Shown here one piece after another: positions 1 to 8,483 of a stretch of DNA of 42,977 nt. The first letter of the stretch is position 1. Every line of letters starts with the position of its first letter. Position numbers and translations under genes: made by a program. The DNA comes from a virus. The DNA lies in the IMG/VR virus record IMGVR_UViG_3300034012_000349, positions 1 through 42,977 of that record; one strand, given 5' to 3'. Under the pieces are notes generated by a model. It was not told where the DNA came from and made no database searches. It was given only the letters and a program-made list of their open reading frames with translations.

Positions 1-109
1 GGCTTATGACACGACTGACCCACGGTCTACCAAGACCATGAGTGCCTCAGAGTGGATTGAAGCCGAACGAGCCCGACAGATGAAAAAGCAAGCGCAGGCA
101 ACCCGCTAA
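1..109 (+). CDS. Scaffolding protein, C-terminal fragment
   Basis: The window opens inside a gene whose frame starts at base 2 and which stops with TAA at 107-109. Its 35 residues match the C-terminus of the complete scaffold protein at 36636-37421, with one substitution (E for D after SEWI) and one extra residue (KKQAQATR against KKMQATR). The end is basic and probably helical, as expected for the coat-binding tail of a P22-type scaffold. The coat gene starts 20 bases downstream. Confidence 0.85.
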   Translation, partial: AYDTTDPRSTKTMSASEWIEAERARQMKKQAQATR

Positions 110-129
110 TTTTTTAAAGGACTTTTTCC

Positions 130-1329
130 ATGGCTAACAGCATCTTAACCATCGACATGATCACGCGCAAAGCGCTTGAGATTCTCGAAAACAACCTTGT
201 GTTGACCCGTAACGTGAACCGTCAGTACGACGACAGCTTTGCTGTTGAAGGTGCCAAGATTGGTTCAACCCTGCGCATTCGTCTGCCTGACCGTGCTCTA
301 GTAACCGACGGCGCCGCCTTGCAAGTTCAAGACGACAACGAACAGTTCACCACTTTGACTGTGGCCAGCCAAAAGCACATCGGTGTCAACTTCACATCTG
401 CTGAATTGACCATGCAATTGGATGACTTCGCAGAGCGTGTGTTGAAGCCTCGTATCAGCCAGTTGGCCAGTTCCATCGACGCTGATGTCGCCAATGCTTA
501 CAAGAGCATCGGTAACACCGTGGGCACTCCAGGCACCACTCCTGCAACTTCTTTGGTGCTGTTGCAAGCCCAGCAGAAGTTGAACGAGAACGCCGCTGTG
601 ATGAGCCCCCGTTATGCCACCGTTAACCCCGCCGCTAACGCTGGTTTGGTCGAAGGCATGAAAGGTCTGTTCAACCCCACCGACACCATCAGCCGCCAAT
701 TCAAAAACGGCATGATGGGCATGGGTGTGTTGGGCTTTGACGAGATCAACATGTCTCAGTCGATCAAGCAGCACACCACGGGCACCCGCGCCGCTACCGG
801 CACCGTCACTGCTGCCGCTGTGACCGCTGAAGGCGCGTCTACCTTGACGTTAACTGTTGGCGCTAGTGAAACCATCACCGTTGGTGACGTGTTCACGATT
901 GCTGACTGCTTCGCTGTGAACCCACAAACCCGTGAATCCACTGGTTCGTTGTTCCAGTTTGTGGCTTTGGCGTCTTCGACCACCAGCACCACTGCTACTG
1001 TGACCGTGGCTCCGATGTACTCGGCCAACCATGCCTTGGCTACCATGCTGACTTTGCCAGCTAACGCTAAGGCCGTGGTGTTTGTGGGCGCTGCTTCAAC
1101 TCAGTACCCCCAGAACTTGGTCTACCACAAGGACGCCATCACGTTCGCGACGGCTGATCTCTTGCTGCCGCAGGGGGTCGATATGGCCGCGCGTGCCGTC
1201 CACAATGGCATCAGCTTGCGTGTGGTTCGCCAGTACGACATCAACAACGACCGTATGCCTTGCCGTATCGACGTGTTGTATGGCTTCTCCACCATTCGTC
1301 CTCAGATGGCCTGCCGCATTTGGGGTTGA
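130..1329 (+). CDS. Major capsid protein, P22 coat-like (copy 1)
   Basis: This 399-residue protein resembles the P22 gp5 coat family: an N-terminal arm with helices (MITRKALEILENN), then a beta-rich stretch with RLPDRALVTDGAA. A Thr/Val/Ala-rich segment at about 215-300 could be the inserted I-domain, and the C-terminus carries RIDVLYGFSTIRPQMACRIWG. P22 coat is 430 residues, so this is slightly short. The start has a clear AAAGGA Shine-Dalgarno 8 bases upstream. It follows the scaffold gene and is followed by a hairpin, as expected of the most highly expressed virion gene. A 95-99% identical protein is encoded at 37442-38641. Family assignment is by recognition and gene order. Confidence 0.88.
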   Translation: MANSILTIDMITRKALEILENNLVLTRNVNRQYDDSFAVEGAKIGSTLRIRLPDRALVTDGAALQVQDDNEQFTTLTVASQKHIGVNFTSAELTMQLDDFAERVLKPRISQLASSIDADVANAYKSIGNTVGTPGTTPATSLVLLQAQQKLNENAAVMSPRYATVNPAANAGLVEGMKGLFNPTDTISRQFKNGMMGMGVLGFDEINMSQSIKQHTTGTRAATGTVTAAAVTAEGASTLTLTVGASETITVGDVFTIADCFAVNPQTRESTGSLFQFVALASSTTSTTATVTVAPMYSANHALATMLTLPANAKAVVFVGAASTQYPQNLVYHKDAITFATADLLLPQGVDMAARAVHNGISLRVVRQYDINNDRMPCRIDVLYGFSTIRPQMACRIWG

Positions 1330-1332
1330 TCT

Positions 1333-1355
1333 GAAACGGGGCTTCGGCCCCTTTC
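1333..1355 (+). terminator. Hairpin after coat gene, UUCG loop
   Basis: GGGGC-TTCG-GCCCC at 1338-1351, flanked by GAAA and TTTC that extend the stem past one unpaired C. A T-run (ACTTTTTT) follows about 10 bases later, so it may be a leaky terminator or a 3'-end stabiliser rather than a full stop. The other copy has a TTTG loop. Confidence 0.6.
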
Positions 1356-1382
1356 GCTGTAACTTTTTTAAAGGAAATTATC

Positions 1383-1793
1383 ATGGCTTTACCTAATGGC
1401 GCAGGTGGTTATCAAGTCGGTGCTGGCAACCGTCAAGAAACCCTTATGAGTGCAATGGCTGCACCGCAAACCGCAACTACAACCGCAACTTTGACCGCCG
1501 CTCAAGTGGTCAACCAGATGTTGGTTGCAAACCCCGGTTCTGGTGCTCCCGCCGTCTACACTTTGCCCACCGCAGCGTTGATTGACGCCGCCGTGCCCAA
1601 CGCCACCGTTGGCAGCACGTTTGATCTGTCGCTGGTTAACATCGGCACCAGTTCGGGCACCGCAGCACTGGCAACCGCTACCGGCATCACCGACGGCGGC
1701 AACGCTTTCGTTGCGCTGGCGATCACAACTAGCGCAATGTTCCGGTTCCTTAAGACCGGCGACGCTGCGTACACTGTGTACAAAATGGCCTAA
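1383..1793 (+). CDS. Putative virion/decoration protein, 136 aa (copy 1)
   Basis: A small Ala/Thr/Val-rich protein without cysteines or membrane segments. After an N-terminal segment (LPNGAGGYQVGAGNRQ), alternating hydrophobic-polar stretches suggest a beta-sandwich. It lies directly after the coat gene with its own Shine-Dalgarno (AAAGGAAATTATC before ATG), the usual place for a head decoration or cement protein. The protein is identical in both copies of the duplication although the DNA differs, which implies strong purifying selection. I do not recognise a named family. Confidence 0.65.
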   Translation: MALPNGAGGYQVGAGNRQETLMSAMAAPQTATTTATLTAAQVVNQMLVANPGSGAPAVYTLPTAALIDAAVPNATVGSTFDLSLVNIGTSSGTAALATATGITDGGNAFVALAITTSAMFRFLKTGDAAYTVYKMA

Positions 1794-1797
1794 ACCT

Positions 1798-1819
1798 AAT
1801 GGGGGCGTTTGCCCCCATT
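1798..1819 (+). terminator. Strong intergenic hairpin
   Basis: AATGGGGGC-GTTT-GCCCCCATT forms a perfect 9-bp stem with a 4-base loop, immediately after the 136-aa gene. TCCCCCTTTT follows in this copy, while the second copy has TTTCCCTTTT. It probably terminates part of the coat transcripts or protects their 3' end. Confidence 0.65.
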
Positions 1820-1852
1820 TCCCCCTTTTGGAACTGATAAAGGAATTTAATC

Positions 1853-2449
1853 ATGGCAAATAACAAACCCATTGGCGTTGCATACGCCGATCCCCAACTG
1901 GATTCGTTCCAAGTTGGCGCAGCTAACGATCCGATTGCGATCACTTCTGCTGGTGTCCTCAACGGCGCGTATGCCACCACTTCGGCAACGTCGGGCGACA
2001 CTCGCTTGAACTTTAACCGGCTGACCTTTACTTCGACTGGCTCTGGTGAAACTGCCCGTTTCTTGACCCGCGTAACTGGCGCTAACGGCGCTACAGGCGG
2101 CACAATCAACGGCGCACACGTCAGCACTTCGGTCAACACTGGCGGCACCATCAGCGGCGCGGCCAACGCCATTCGTGCAACTATTGGGGGCACGTCTACC
2201 AACCCCGGCGGCACCTTGGCGGCTTTGCAACTGGACTCTGACTTCGCCTCTGGCGGCACCTGGAGCAATGCATCCTTCTTGCGCGTGACCAACTCGGGCA
2301 CGGGCGAGGTGGGTAACTTTGCTCTGATGCCTGCGGTCAGTGCAACTGGCGTGTTCCGCGCTAAGGTCGGTTCACCAGTGGTCAGCCATACCATCCCCGT
2401 GGTTAGCGGCGGCACGACCTACTACATCATGGTCAGTTCAATTGCCTAA
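1853..2449 (+). CDS. Putative virion protein, 198 aa (copy 1)
   Basis: The composition is Gly/Thr/Ser/Ala-rich with many short predicted strands (TRLNFNRLTFTSTGSGETARF, then repeated GGTIxGA stretches at about residues 80-110). It looks like an extended beta-structured capsid or tail-associated protein. The start has AAAGGAATTTAATC before ATG. It follows the probable decoration protein and overlaps the next gene through TAATG. The other copy differs at only a few residues. No named family recognised. Confidence 0.6.
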   Translation: MANNKPIGVAYADPQLDSFQVGAANDPIAITSAGVLNGAYATTSATSGDTRLNFNRLTFTSTGSGETARFLTRVTGANGATGGTINGAHVSTSVNTGGTISGAANAIRATIGGTSTNPGGTLAALQLDSDFASGGTWSNASFLRVTNSGTGEVGNFALMPAVSATGVFRAKVGSPVVSHTIPVVSGGTTYYIMVSSIA

Positions 2450-2610
2450 TGGTAATCACCAAAGAATTTCTCACTGAGGAAATTCAATCGCTTGAGCAAG
2501 AGATTGGAAAAGCGCAAGTTTTTCTGACTCAAGCTCAAGCGGTTTTGAACGCCTATCAAATGCTTGCTCGTAGACTGGATGAGCCAGAACCAACACCCAC
2601 GGAAGAATAA
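2449..2610 (+). CDS. Small coiled-coil protein, 53 aa (copy 1)
   Basis: It begins at the ATG of a TAATG stop/start overlap with the upstream gene and ends in another TAATG with the downstream gene, so translation is probably coupled on both sides. The protein (MVITKEFLTEEIQSLEQEI at its start) has heptad-like hydrophobic spacing over residues 7-43 and an acidic, proline-rich tail (DEPEPTPTEE). It may be a small assembly or chaperone-like factor. The second copy keeps the frame with three changes. Confidence 0.65.
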   Translation: MVITKEFLTEEIQSLEQEIGKAQVFLTQAQAVLNAYQMLARRLDEPEPTPTEE

Positions 2611-2807
2611 TGCCTATCATTTACATGTCTCACCCCGTCCACGGCGCAAAGATTGCATCGATGGAACTTGAAGCCGAGAACGATGAAAGAAATGGCTGGA
2701 CACGATATACTCTTGACACGCCTGATGTTGTTGAAGAGGCGGCTCCACAGGAAGTAAAACGTAGACGTGGCCGCCCGGCTGTTGAGGCGGTCGAACTAGG
2801 AGCGTAA
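2610..2807 (+). CDS. Small conserved phage protein, 65 aa (copy 1)
   Basis: It starts in a TAATG overlap. The N-terminal half is mixed (MPIIYMSHPVHGAKIASMELEA at its start, with GWTRYTLDTP further on). The C-terminus has a basic KRRRGRPA motif like an AT-hook, followed by an acidic end. It sits between head genes and the gp4-like adaptor in both copies, so it is probably part of the late unit. DNA contact through the basic motif is an inference from the motif only. Confidence 0.65.
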   Translation: MPIIYMSHPVHGAKIASMELEAENDERNGWTRYTLDTPDVVEEAAPQEVKRRRGRPAVEAVELGA

Positions 2808-2809
2808 AG

Positions 2810-3541
2810 ATGGCCACCTACTCTGCTGCCGATCAGATCAACCGGGCGCTGCGGCTGCTGGGCGTGCTGGCTGAAGGCGAAACGCCAGCGGCATCAGTGT
2901 CTGAAGACGCCTTGATGGCGCTCAACCAGATGATCGACTCTTGGAACACCGAGCGTCTGTCTGTCTTTTGCACCATCGACCAAATTGTCAACTGGCCGGT
3001 CGGTTCCATTGAAGAAACCCTTGGCCCCACTGGCTCCCTAGTGCGCCTAAACGGCACTGCCGTGCGGCCTGTTTTGGTAGACGACGCCACCTATTTCAAA
3101 GACCCCGGCACTGGAGTGTCGTATGGCCTCAAGCTGATCAATCAGCAGCAATACAACGGCATTGCGGTCAAGACTGTGACCTCGACCTTCCCCCAGGTGA
3201 TGTTTGTCAACATGACCTACCCAGACGTTACGATCAACATCTACCCGCGCCCCACACGCCTGCTTGAGTTCCACTTTGTCAGCGTGCAAGAGCTCAGTCA
3301 GCCTGCCAATTTGGCGACCAACATTTTGTTTCCGCCTGGGTATCTACGGGCTTTCGTGTACAACTTGGCCATGGAGTTTGCGCCTGAGTTTGGCGTTGAG
3401 CCCAGCCCGCAAGTGCAGCGCATCGCCATGACCAGCAAGCGCAACTTGAAGCGCATCAACAACCCTGATGACATCATGTCTATGCCGTATTCGTTGATTG
3501 CGACTCGCCAGCGCTTTAACATCTACGCCGGCAATTACTGA
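2810..3541 (+). CDS. Head-completion/tail accessory protein, P22 gp4-like (copy 1)
   Basis: A 243-residue protein whose N-terminus (INRALRLLGVLAEGETPA, then ALMALNQMIDSWNTERL) is the helical pattern of the P22 gp4 / packaged-DNA-stabilisation family. These proteins bind under the portal after packaging. P22 gp4 is 166 residues, so this version is longer. The start follows GGAGCGTAAAG, 2 bases after the previous stop. It is followed directly by the gp10-like gene, the same order as in P22. The second copy differs at two residues. Confidence 0.75.
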   Translation: MATYSAADQINRALRLLGVLAEGETPAASVSEDALMALNQMIDSWNTERLSVFCTIDQIVNWPVGSIEETLGPTGSLVRLNGTAVRPVLVDDATYFKDPGTGVSYGLKLINQQQYNGIAVKTVTSTFPQVMFVNMTYPDVTINIYPRPTRLLEFHFVSVQELSQPANLATNILFPPGYLRAFVYNLAMEFAPEFGVEPSPQVQRIAMTSKRNLKRINNPDDIMSMPYSLIATRQRFNIYAGNY

Positions 3542-4980
3542 TGAAAACGCCTATTCTTGGCTCGACCTATGTGACCCGCAGCATCAACGCTGCGAATGCC
3601 CGCATGGTTAATCTGTTTCCAGAGGTTATTCCCGAAGGCGGCAAAGAGCCTGCGTTCTTGCAGCGCTGCCCAGGCTTGACGCTTTTGTCAACGGTGGGCA
3701 CTGGCCCGGTTCGTGGCCTGTGGGCATTCTCACCCAACGATGGCGAGGGCTTTGTGGTGTCAGGCACCCAACTCTACAAGATCGACAACGCTTACGCGGC
3801 CACGCTGATTGGCACTGTGGCAGGCACTGGGCCGGTCAGCATGGCCGACAACGGCACGCAACTGTTCATTGCAGCCGACGGCCCCAGCTACATATACAAC
3901 AACACCACCAACGTTTTTGGCCAGATCACAGACCCTGACTTTCCCGGCGCGGTGACTGTGTGCTATCTGGACGGCTATTTCGTATTCAACGAACCCAATA
4001 GCCAAAAGATGTGGGTGACCACCCTTTTGGACGGCACGTCCATTGACCCGCTTGAGTTTGCCAGCACTGAAGGGTCGCCTGACGGCTTGCTGGCCGTGGT
4101 GTCCAACTTCCGCGAGGTTTGGGCCTTTGGCACAAACTCTATTGAGGTCTGGTACGACTCAGGCGCCACAGACTTCCCCTTGCAACGCATCCAAGGCGCG
4201 TTCAACGAACTTGGTTGCGCAGCCCCCTACTCCATCGCCAAGATGGATAACGGCCTGTTCTGGCTAGGCCGGGATCGCCGGGGCCAAGGTATCGTTTACC
4301 GGGCCAACGGGTACCAAGGCCAGCGCATCTCGACCCATGCGGTTGAATGGCAAATCCAGCAGTACACCGACATGTCGGACGCTATTGCGTACACTTATCA
4401 ACAGGATGGCCACAGCTTTTATGTGCTGATCTTCCCCACGGCCAACACCACTTGGGTGTACGACGCCGCCACCCAAGCCTGGCATGAGCGGGCGGGCTTT
4501 GCTGAAGGCGCGTTTACCCGGCACCGCAGCAACTGCCAAATGGCGTTCAACAATGAAATTGTTGTTGGCGATTTTGAAAACGGCAACATATACGCCTTTG
4601 ACCTTGACGTGTACGCCGACAATGGCGAGATTCAAAAGTGGTTGCGCACTTGGCGGGCGCTGCCCACGGGTCAAAACAACCTCAAGCGCACGGCGCATCA
4701 CAGTTTGCAATTAGACTGTGAAACAGGCGTAGGCTTAAATACTGGTCAAGGCTCATACCCCGAAGCCATGTTGCGTTGGTCGGATGATGGCGGGCACACT
4801 TGGTCAAATGAGCATTGGTCACCACTTGGCAGAATTGGCGCGTATGGCCACCGGACGTTTTGGCGGCGGCTGGGCATGACAGTCAAGCTGCGGGATCGCG
4901 TCTATGAGCTGTCCATGACTGATCCGGTCAAAGTGGCCATCATGGGGGCCGAGTTGATTATCAGCCCAACCAATGCCTAG
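3541..4980 (+). CDS. Packaged-DNA stabilisation protein, P22 gp10-like tail hub (copy 1)
   Basis: At 479 residues it matches the length of P22 gp10 (472) and its family pattern: an N-terminal stretch with ARMVNLFPEVIPEGGKEPAF, then repeated blades such as GPVRGLWAFSPNDGEGFVVSG, LYKIDNAY and FREVWAFGTNSIEVWYDSG. In P22, gp10 forms the hub below gp4 and anchors tailspikes and needle. It starts in a TGATG overlap with the gp4-like gene. Differences from the second copy cluster in residues 15-130 and near 330, while the middle is almost invariant. Confidence 0.8.
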   Translation: MKTPILGSTYVTRSINAANARMVNLFPEVIPEGGKEPAFLQRCPGLTLLSTVGTGPVRGLWAFSPNDGEGFVVSGTQLYKIDNAYAATLIGTVAGTGPVSMADNGTQLFIAADGPSYIYNNTTNVFGQITDPDFPGAVTVCYLDGYFVFNEPNSQKMWVTTLLDGTSIDPLEFASTEGSPDGLLAVVSNFREVWAFGTNSIEVWYDSGATDFPLQRIQGAFNELGCAAPYSIAKMDNGLFWLGRDRRGQGIVYRANGYQGQRISTHAVEWQIQQYTDMSDAIAYTYQQDGHSFYVLIFPTANTTWVYDAATQAWHERAGFAEGAFTRHRSNCQMAFNNEIVVGDFENGNIYAFDLDVYADNGEIQKWLRTWRALPTGQNNLKRTAHHSLQLDCETGVGLNTGQGSYPEAMLRWSDDGGHTWSNEHWSPLGRIGAYGHRTFWRRLGMTVKLRDRVYELSMTDPVKVAIMGAELIISPTNA

Positions 4981-5665
4981 CCCAAACGCAAACCCGACGC
5001 CCATCACACCCCCCAGGGTGCCGTTGATTGACCCGCGCACCGGGTTGATTGACCGGGCGTGGTATCTGTTTTTTTTGTCGCTTAACGACATTGCCACGGC
5101 GGTTGTTGACGATTCTGGCCTTGGCCCTGACTCAATATCCTTGATTGCGTCCTACGACGCAGCGCTTCGCTTGGTCAATCAGGAATTGCAAACGCTGCCT
5201 CCCGTTGTTACCTTACCGTTTCCTGACGTATTGGCTGACTGTTGTTCGGCCTTGGTGTCTCAGATGGCTGAGATGCAAAAGCAGATTGAAGGATTGCAAG
5301 CGCAACCCATTCTTGACATCGGCGCAATCAACGCATCTATTGCCGCGCTGTCAACCGTGCCAGTGACTGTAACGGCAGACTTTACAGTGGGCACCAGCAA
5401 CTGGTACATCAACAATAAGTCGGGCTCGACCTGTACGGTGACGTTGCCAACTGCATCCACATTCCCTGGTGGGTATTTGACCTTCCAAAACTATCAAGCC
5501 CAGACGTTGGTGTCAGCGTCCAGCAACGTCGTCCCCCAAGCTGGCGGGGCAGCGGGCACCGCGATCCTCTTGGCAGTTGCAGGCAATTGGGCGACAATGG
5601 TGTCTGACGGCACCAATTGGGTCATCATGCAAGCTGCCGCTAACAATTGCCTTTTACTGGAGTAA
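4973..5665 (+). CDS. Tail protein in needle (gp26) position, 230 aa (copy 1)
   Basis: It overlaps the gp10-like gene by 8 bases. Residues 17-40 carry a motif seen in many phage tail proteins (PLIDPRTGLIDRAWYLFFLS). Residues about 90-112 look coiled-coil (MAEMQKQIEGLQ), and residues 125-230 are a beta-rich C-terminal domain (TVTADFTVGTSNWYIN onwards). Length and position right after gp10 equal those of the P22 tail needle gp26, but sequence similarity to gp26 is not evident. It could equally be a short fibre. Residues 43-66 are the most variable part between the two copies. Confidence 0.6.
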   Translation: MPSPNANPTPITPPRVPLIDPRTGLIDRAWYLFFLSLNDIATAVVDDSGLGPDSISLIASYDAALRLVNQELQTLPPVVTLPFPDVLADCCSALVSQMAEMQKQIEGLQAQPILDIGAINASIAALSTVPVTVTADFTVGTSNWYINNKSGSTCTVTLPTASTFPGGYLTFQNYQAQTLVSASSNVVPQAGGAAGTAILLAVAGNWATMVSDGTNWVIMQAAANNCLLLE

Positions 5666-5668
5666 CCC

Positions 5669-6004
5669 ATGACAGTCACCGTCAAAGTCCTTGTCCCGGC
5701 CAAGAATGTCGAGGCAACCCAAACAACCCAGTACACAGCTACTGGCGTCACGGCCATCATCGACAAATTCACCGCAACCAACTACAGCGGCAGCGCTGCA
5801 ACCATCAGTGTTAACTTGGTCACGGTGTCTGGGTCTGCCGGCAACTCCAATTTGATCACCAAGACCAAGACGCTCCAAGCGTCTGAGGTCTATACTTTCC
5901 CCGAGTTGGTAGGTCAGGTGCTGGGCGTGGGTGATTTCATCAGCACCATTGCAGGCACTGCCACAGCTATCAACATGCGCGTCAGTGGCCGCGAAGTTAC
6001 TTAA
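5669..6004 (+). CDS. Putative virion protein, 111 aa
   Basis: A small Thr/Val-rich beta protein starting 3 bases after the tail protein with GGAGTAACCC before ATG. It has no cysteines or transmembrane segment, and its tail contains LGVGDFISTIAGTATAINMRVSGREV. The composition resembles head or tail accessory proteins. It lies between the tail and ejection genes, so a tail or internal virion role is likely. Family not recognised. This is the first gene past the part represented twice in the window. Confidence 0.6.
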   Translation: MTVTVKVLVPAKNVEATQTTQYTATGVTAIIDKFTATNYSGSAATISVNLVTVSGSAGNSNLITKTKTLQASEVYTFPELVGQVLGVGDFISTIAGTATAINMRVSGREVT

Positions 6005-6015
6005 GGAGAATTATT

Positions 6016-7047
6016 GTGAGCTTTCTTCAACAGTTACTGAGCAATCCAGGGCAAACTGTTTCAAACACAGTAAGCGATTTCGTTTCAAATCCATCTCAAT
6101 CTATTGGTCAATTGTGGAACACTGGCGGGCGTGATGCAGCTACGGCTGCGGCGTTGCTTTACGGTGGCAACGCTTTGTATAACGCTTACGGTGGTGCTGG
6201 TGCTGCTGGAGCGGGCGCTGGTGCTGCTGGAGCGGGCGCTGGTGCTGCTGGAGCGGCTAATGCCGCAACTGGCGCTGGAATGGGAAGCAGTTGGATGATG
6301 CCTGCGGCTATATTGGGCAGTTCCTTGCTTGGCAGTAGCACAGCCCAACAGGCCGGCAGCGCGCAAGCTGCCGCCGCAAACCGCGCGGCTGATTTGCAAT
6401 ACCAACAATTTAGGGATACAGCCGCGCTGCAAGAACCGTTTCGTCAAGCTGGCGTGCGTGCTTTGCCGCTACTTGAGGCACAGCGCAACATGATGCCTGG
6501 CGCATTTACCGGCCAAGTTAATTTGGGCCAAGACCCAGGCTATGCGTTCCGATTGTCGGAAGGCCAGAAAGCACTGGATCGAAGCGCTGCTGCTAGGGGC
6601 GGTTTGATCTCTGGCGGGGCGTTGAAGGCCGCGCAACGGTTCGGCCAAGACTTAGGTAGCCAAGAGTACCAAAACGCCTACAACCGGGCATTGACGGGCT
6701 ACAACGCCGACGTGGCGCGTGAGGCCACAGGCTACAACCGTTTGGCAGCTCTTGCGGGCATTGGTCAGACGGCCACGGGTCAAATTGGCGCTGCCGGGCA
6801 GAACATGGCGTCCAACGTGGGCAACCTAATGACATCGGGCGCAGCCGCGAACGCTGCGGGTCAAGTGGGTGCAACCAATGCTTTGACCGGCGGCTTGAGC
6901 ACTTATCTGAACTATAACCAGGGCAACAACTTGGTTAACGCGCTAAACCAAAGAAATTTAGTGGGCCAATACGGCGCAGGCAATGTATATGGGCCAGGCA
7001 GTATGTCTCCAAATGCGTACAACGCCCAAATAACTAATTTTGATTGA
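6016..7047 (+). CDS. Putative ejection (DNA transfer) protein, 343 aa
   Basis: The start is GTG at 6016 with AAGGAGAA ending 5 bases upstream. Residues 1-35 are amphipathic, residues 58-85 are a Gly/Ala run from a tandem DNA repeat, and residues 115-300 are helical. Motifs such as QEPFRQAGVRALPLLEAQ, DPGYAFRLSEGQKALDRSAA and YNRLAALAGIGQTATGQIG are ones I recognise from podovirus DNA-transfer or internal virion proteins. It is the first of three large Ala/Gln-rich genes after the tail, the P22 place of gp7/gp20/gp16. The fit is to position and composition, not to any one P22 protein. Confidence 0.65.
   Translation: MSFLQQLLSNPGQTVSNTVSDFVSNPSQSIGQLWNTGGRDAATAAALLYGGNALYNAYGGAGAAGAGAGAAGAGAGAAGAANAATGAGMGSSWMMPAAILGSSLLGSSTAQQAGSAQAAAANRAADLQYQQFRDTAALQEPFRQAGVRALPLLEAQRNMMPGAFTGQVNLGQDPGYAFRLSEGQKALDRSAAARGGLISGGALKAAQRFGQDLGSQEYQNAYNRALTGYNADVAREATGYNRLAALAGIGQTATGQIGAAGQNMASNVGNLMTSGAAANAAGQVGATNALTGGLSTYLNYNQGNNLVNALNQRNLVGQYGAGNVYGPGSMSPNAYNAQITNFD
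6199..6255 (+). repeat. In-frame 21-bp tandem repeat, about 2.7 units
   Basis: Two perfect 21-base units (6199-6219 and 6220-6240) and a partial third (6241-6255) encode repeated Gly/Ala heptads in the ejection protein. Because 21 is a multiple of three, copy-number change by slippage would alter length but not frame. Confidence 0.9.
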
Positions 7048-7055
7048 GGTAAATT

Positions 7056-8480
7056 ATGGCACTCAACCCTTCCATTGCACTGGGCGTTAAAGGCATTGAA
7101 GTGGCCAACCCGTTGGCCCAATACACCCAAGTTGCGCAACTTCAAGCAATGCAAAATCAAAATCAAGTTAGCCAAATGCAGCTTGATCAGATGCGCCGTG
7201 ATGACGAAACGCTCAAGCAAATTCAAGCCAAGGCTGTAGAGCATGGCGGCCCGGCTGATATAAATCAGATTGCTAACGCCTATATCAATTCGGGCAACCC
7301 CAAGTTCATGGAATTTGGTATTAGTTTGCGTCAGAAATTAGACGCTAGATCAGCCTTTGAACGCGCTATGAATTTGGGTAATGCCCCGCAGGGCGCGCGC
7401 GCACCCGCTGCGCCTGCAACCAATGCGCTGGCCCCAACTATGCAAGCCGGTGCATTGGGGTCGGGCACGTTTGGTATGGCCCCCGAGCCCCGCGCCAATC
7501 AACTTGCCCCCGCTCCTGTGGCCGCCGCACCCGCCGCTCCAGCAGGGCGTGATATAAATGCGTTACGCGCTAGGCGTGATGCGTTGTTACTAGTAAATGA
7601 TCCTCGCGCTGCGGCGGCTGTTCAGTCGCTAAATGCAGAAATTGCTCTGGCGTCCAAAGTAAACACGGCCGCGCCTGGCTCGGCTATTTTGGATTCTCAG
7701 GGGCGCATAGTTGGCAACGTACCCGAAGCAACGTCGGCTGATGTTCGCACAATGAAAGAGTTAGGTTACCCTCTTACACAAGCAGGCTACGCAGCGTTTT
7801 TTAATGACAAACGTCAAGATCGTATTTTGACCCCCGCTGAAGAGGCGCAAAGAATACGAATTGCCAACGCCAGCCGCGCGCCTTTGCAACCCGTTGCGCC
7901 AACAATCACAACAATTGAAGACCCAAACAAGCCAGGCAGTTTCTTGCAAGTTGACGCCCGCACGTATCAAGGCGGCGGCGCAGGCTCGCCCGGCGTAATT
8001 GGCGGGGCAAGACCATCTGCCACTGCCGAAAAACTTACCCTACAACGAACGCAAATGGGTAAAGACCTTGGTTTTGCAATTACGCAACTAAGCGACATCA
8101 CAAAAGACGGCGGTTTGATTGACCAATCTACTGGTAGCGGTGCAGGTCGATTAACTGATATTGGCGCGGGGTTCGTTGGTATAGCAACGCCCGGCGCAAT
8201 TGCCATTGGAAAGATTGCGCCAATTGCAGATTTAGTCTTAAAAATGGTTCCTCGATTTGAAGGGCCGCAGTCAAACAAAGACACTCAGTCATACAAAGAA
8301 GCTGCGGGTCAATTGGCTGACCCTACGCTTCCCACAGCGATCAGAAAAGAAGCGGGTAAAACTGTTCTTCGCATAATGACAGAACGCAAAAACCAGTTTG
8401 TAACTACCGATATGGCTGCTGAAGGTGCTGGGGCTGCGCAGGTTGCACCGCCGGCTGGATTTGTCCCAGATCAAAGGTAA
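7056..8480 (+). CDS. Putative ejection/internal virion protein, 474 aa
   Basis: It starts after GAGGTAAATT. Residues 20-110 are a Gln-rich helical region (QYTQVAQLQAMQNQNQVSQM). Residues 110-180 form an Ala/Pro-rich flexible linker. A mixed C-terminal domain contains a Gly/Ile-rich hydrophobic stretch at about 373-395 (DIGAGFVGIATPGAIAIGKI) that might contact a membrane. Between two similar Ala-rich genes and before lysis genes, it fits the second ejection protein. No enzymatic motif is visible. Confidence 0.6.
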   Translation: MALNPSIALGVKGIEVANPLAQYTQVAQLQAMQNQNQVSQMQLDQMRRDDETLKQIQAKAVEHGGPADINQIANAYINSGNPKFMEFGISLRQKLDARSAFERAMNLGNAPQGARAPAAPATNALAPTMQAGALGSGTFGMAPEPRANQLAPAPVAAAPAAPAGRDINALRARRDALLLVNDPRAAAAVQSLNAEIALASKVNTAAPGSAILDSQGRIVGNVPEATSADVRTMKELGYPLTQAGYAAFFNDKRQDRILTPAEEAQRIRIANASRAPLQPVAPTITTIEDPNKPGSFLQVDARTYQGGGAGSPGVIGGARPSATAEKLTLQRTQMGKDLGFAITQLSDITKDGGLIDQSTGSGAGRLTDIGAGFVGIATPGAIAIGKIAPIADLVLKMVPRFEGPQSNKDTQSYKEAAGQLADPTLPTAIRKEAGKTVLRIMTERKNQFVTTDMAAEGAGAAQVAPPAGFVPDQR

Positions 8481-8483
8481 AAC

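Larger units (their letters stand above)
1..5662. repeat. Diverged long terminal duplication, left copy
   Basis: This stretch, from the last codons of the scaffold gene to one codon before the stop of the tail protein, recurs in the same orientation at 37316-42977. The offset is 37,315 at the first base, 37,312 across the coat gene and 37,315 afterwards, because of 3-base indels. Substitutions are patchy and mostly at third codon positions: about a dozen fall in 190-369, while 361-420 is identical. All genes are intact in both copies, so this is two strain variants of one region rather than a decayed duplication. Confidence 0.95.

Noticed and set aside
1750-2415. Long open frames on the minus strand opposite structural genes (for example 221 and 180 codons)
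   Set aside because: They mirror codon bias of the plus-strand genes, lack ribosome binding sites and would disrupt operon structure.
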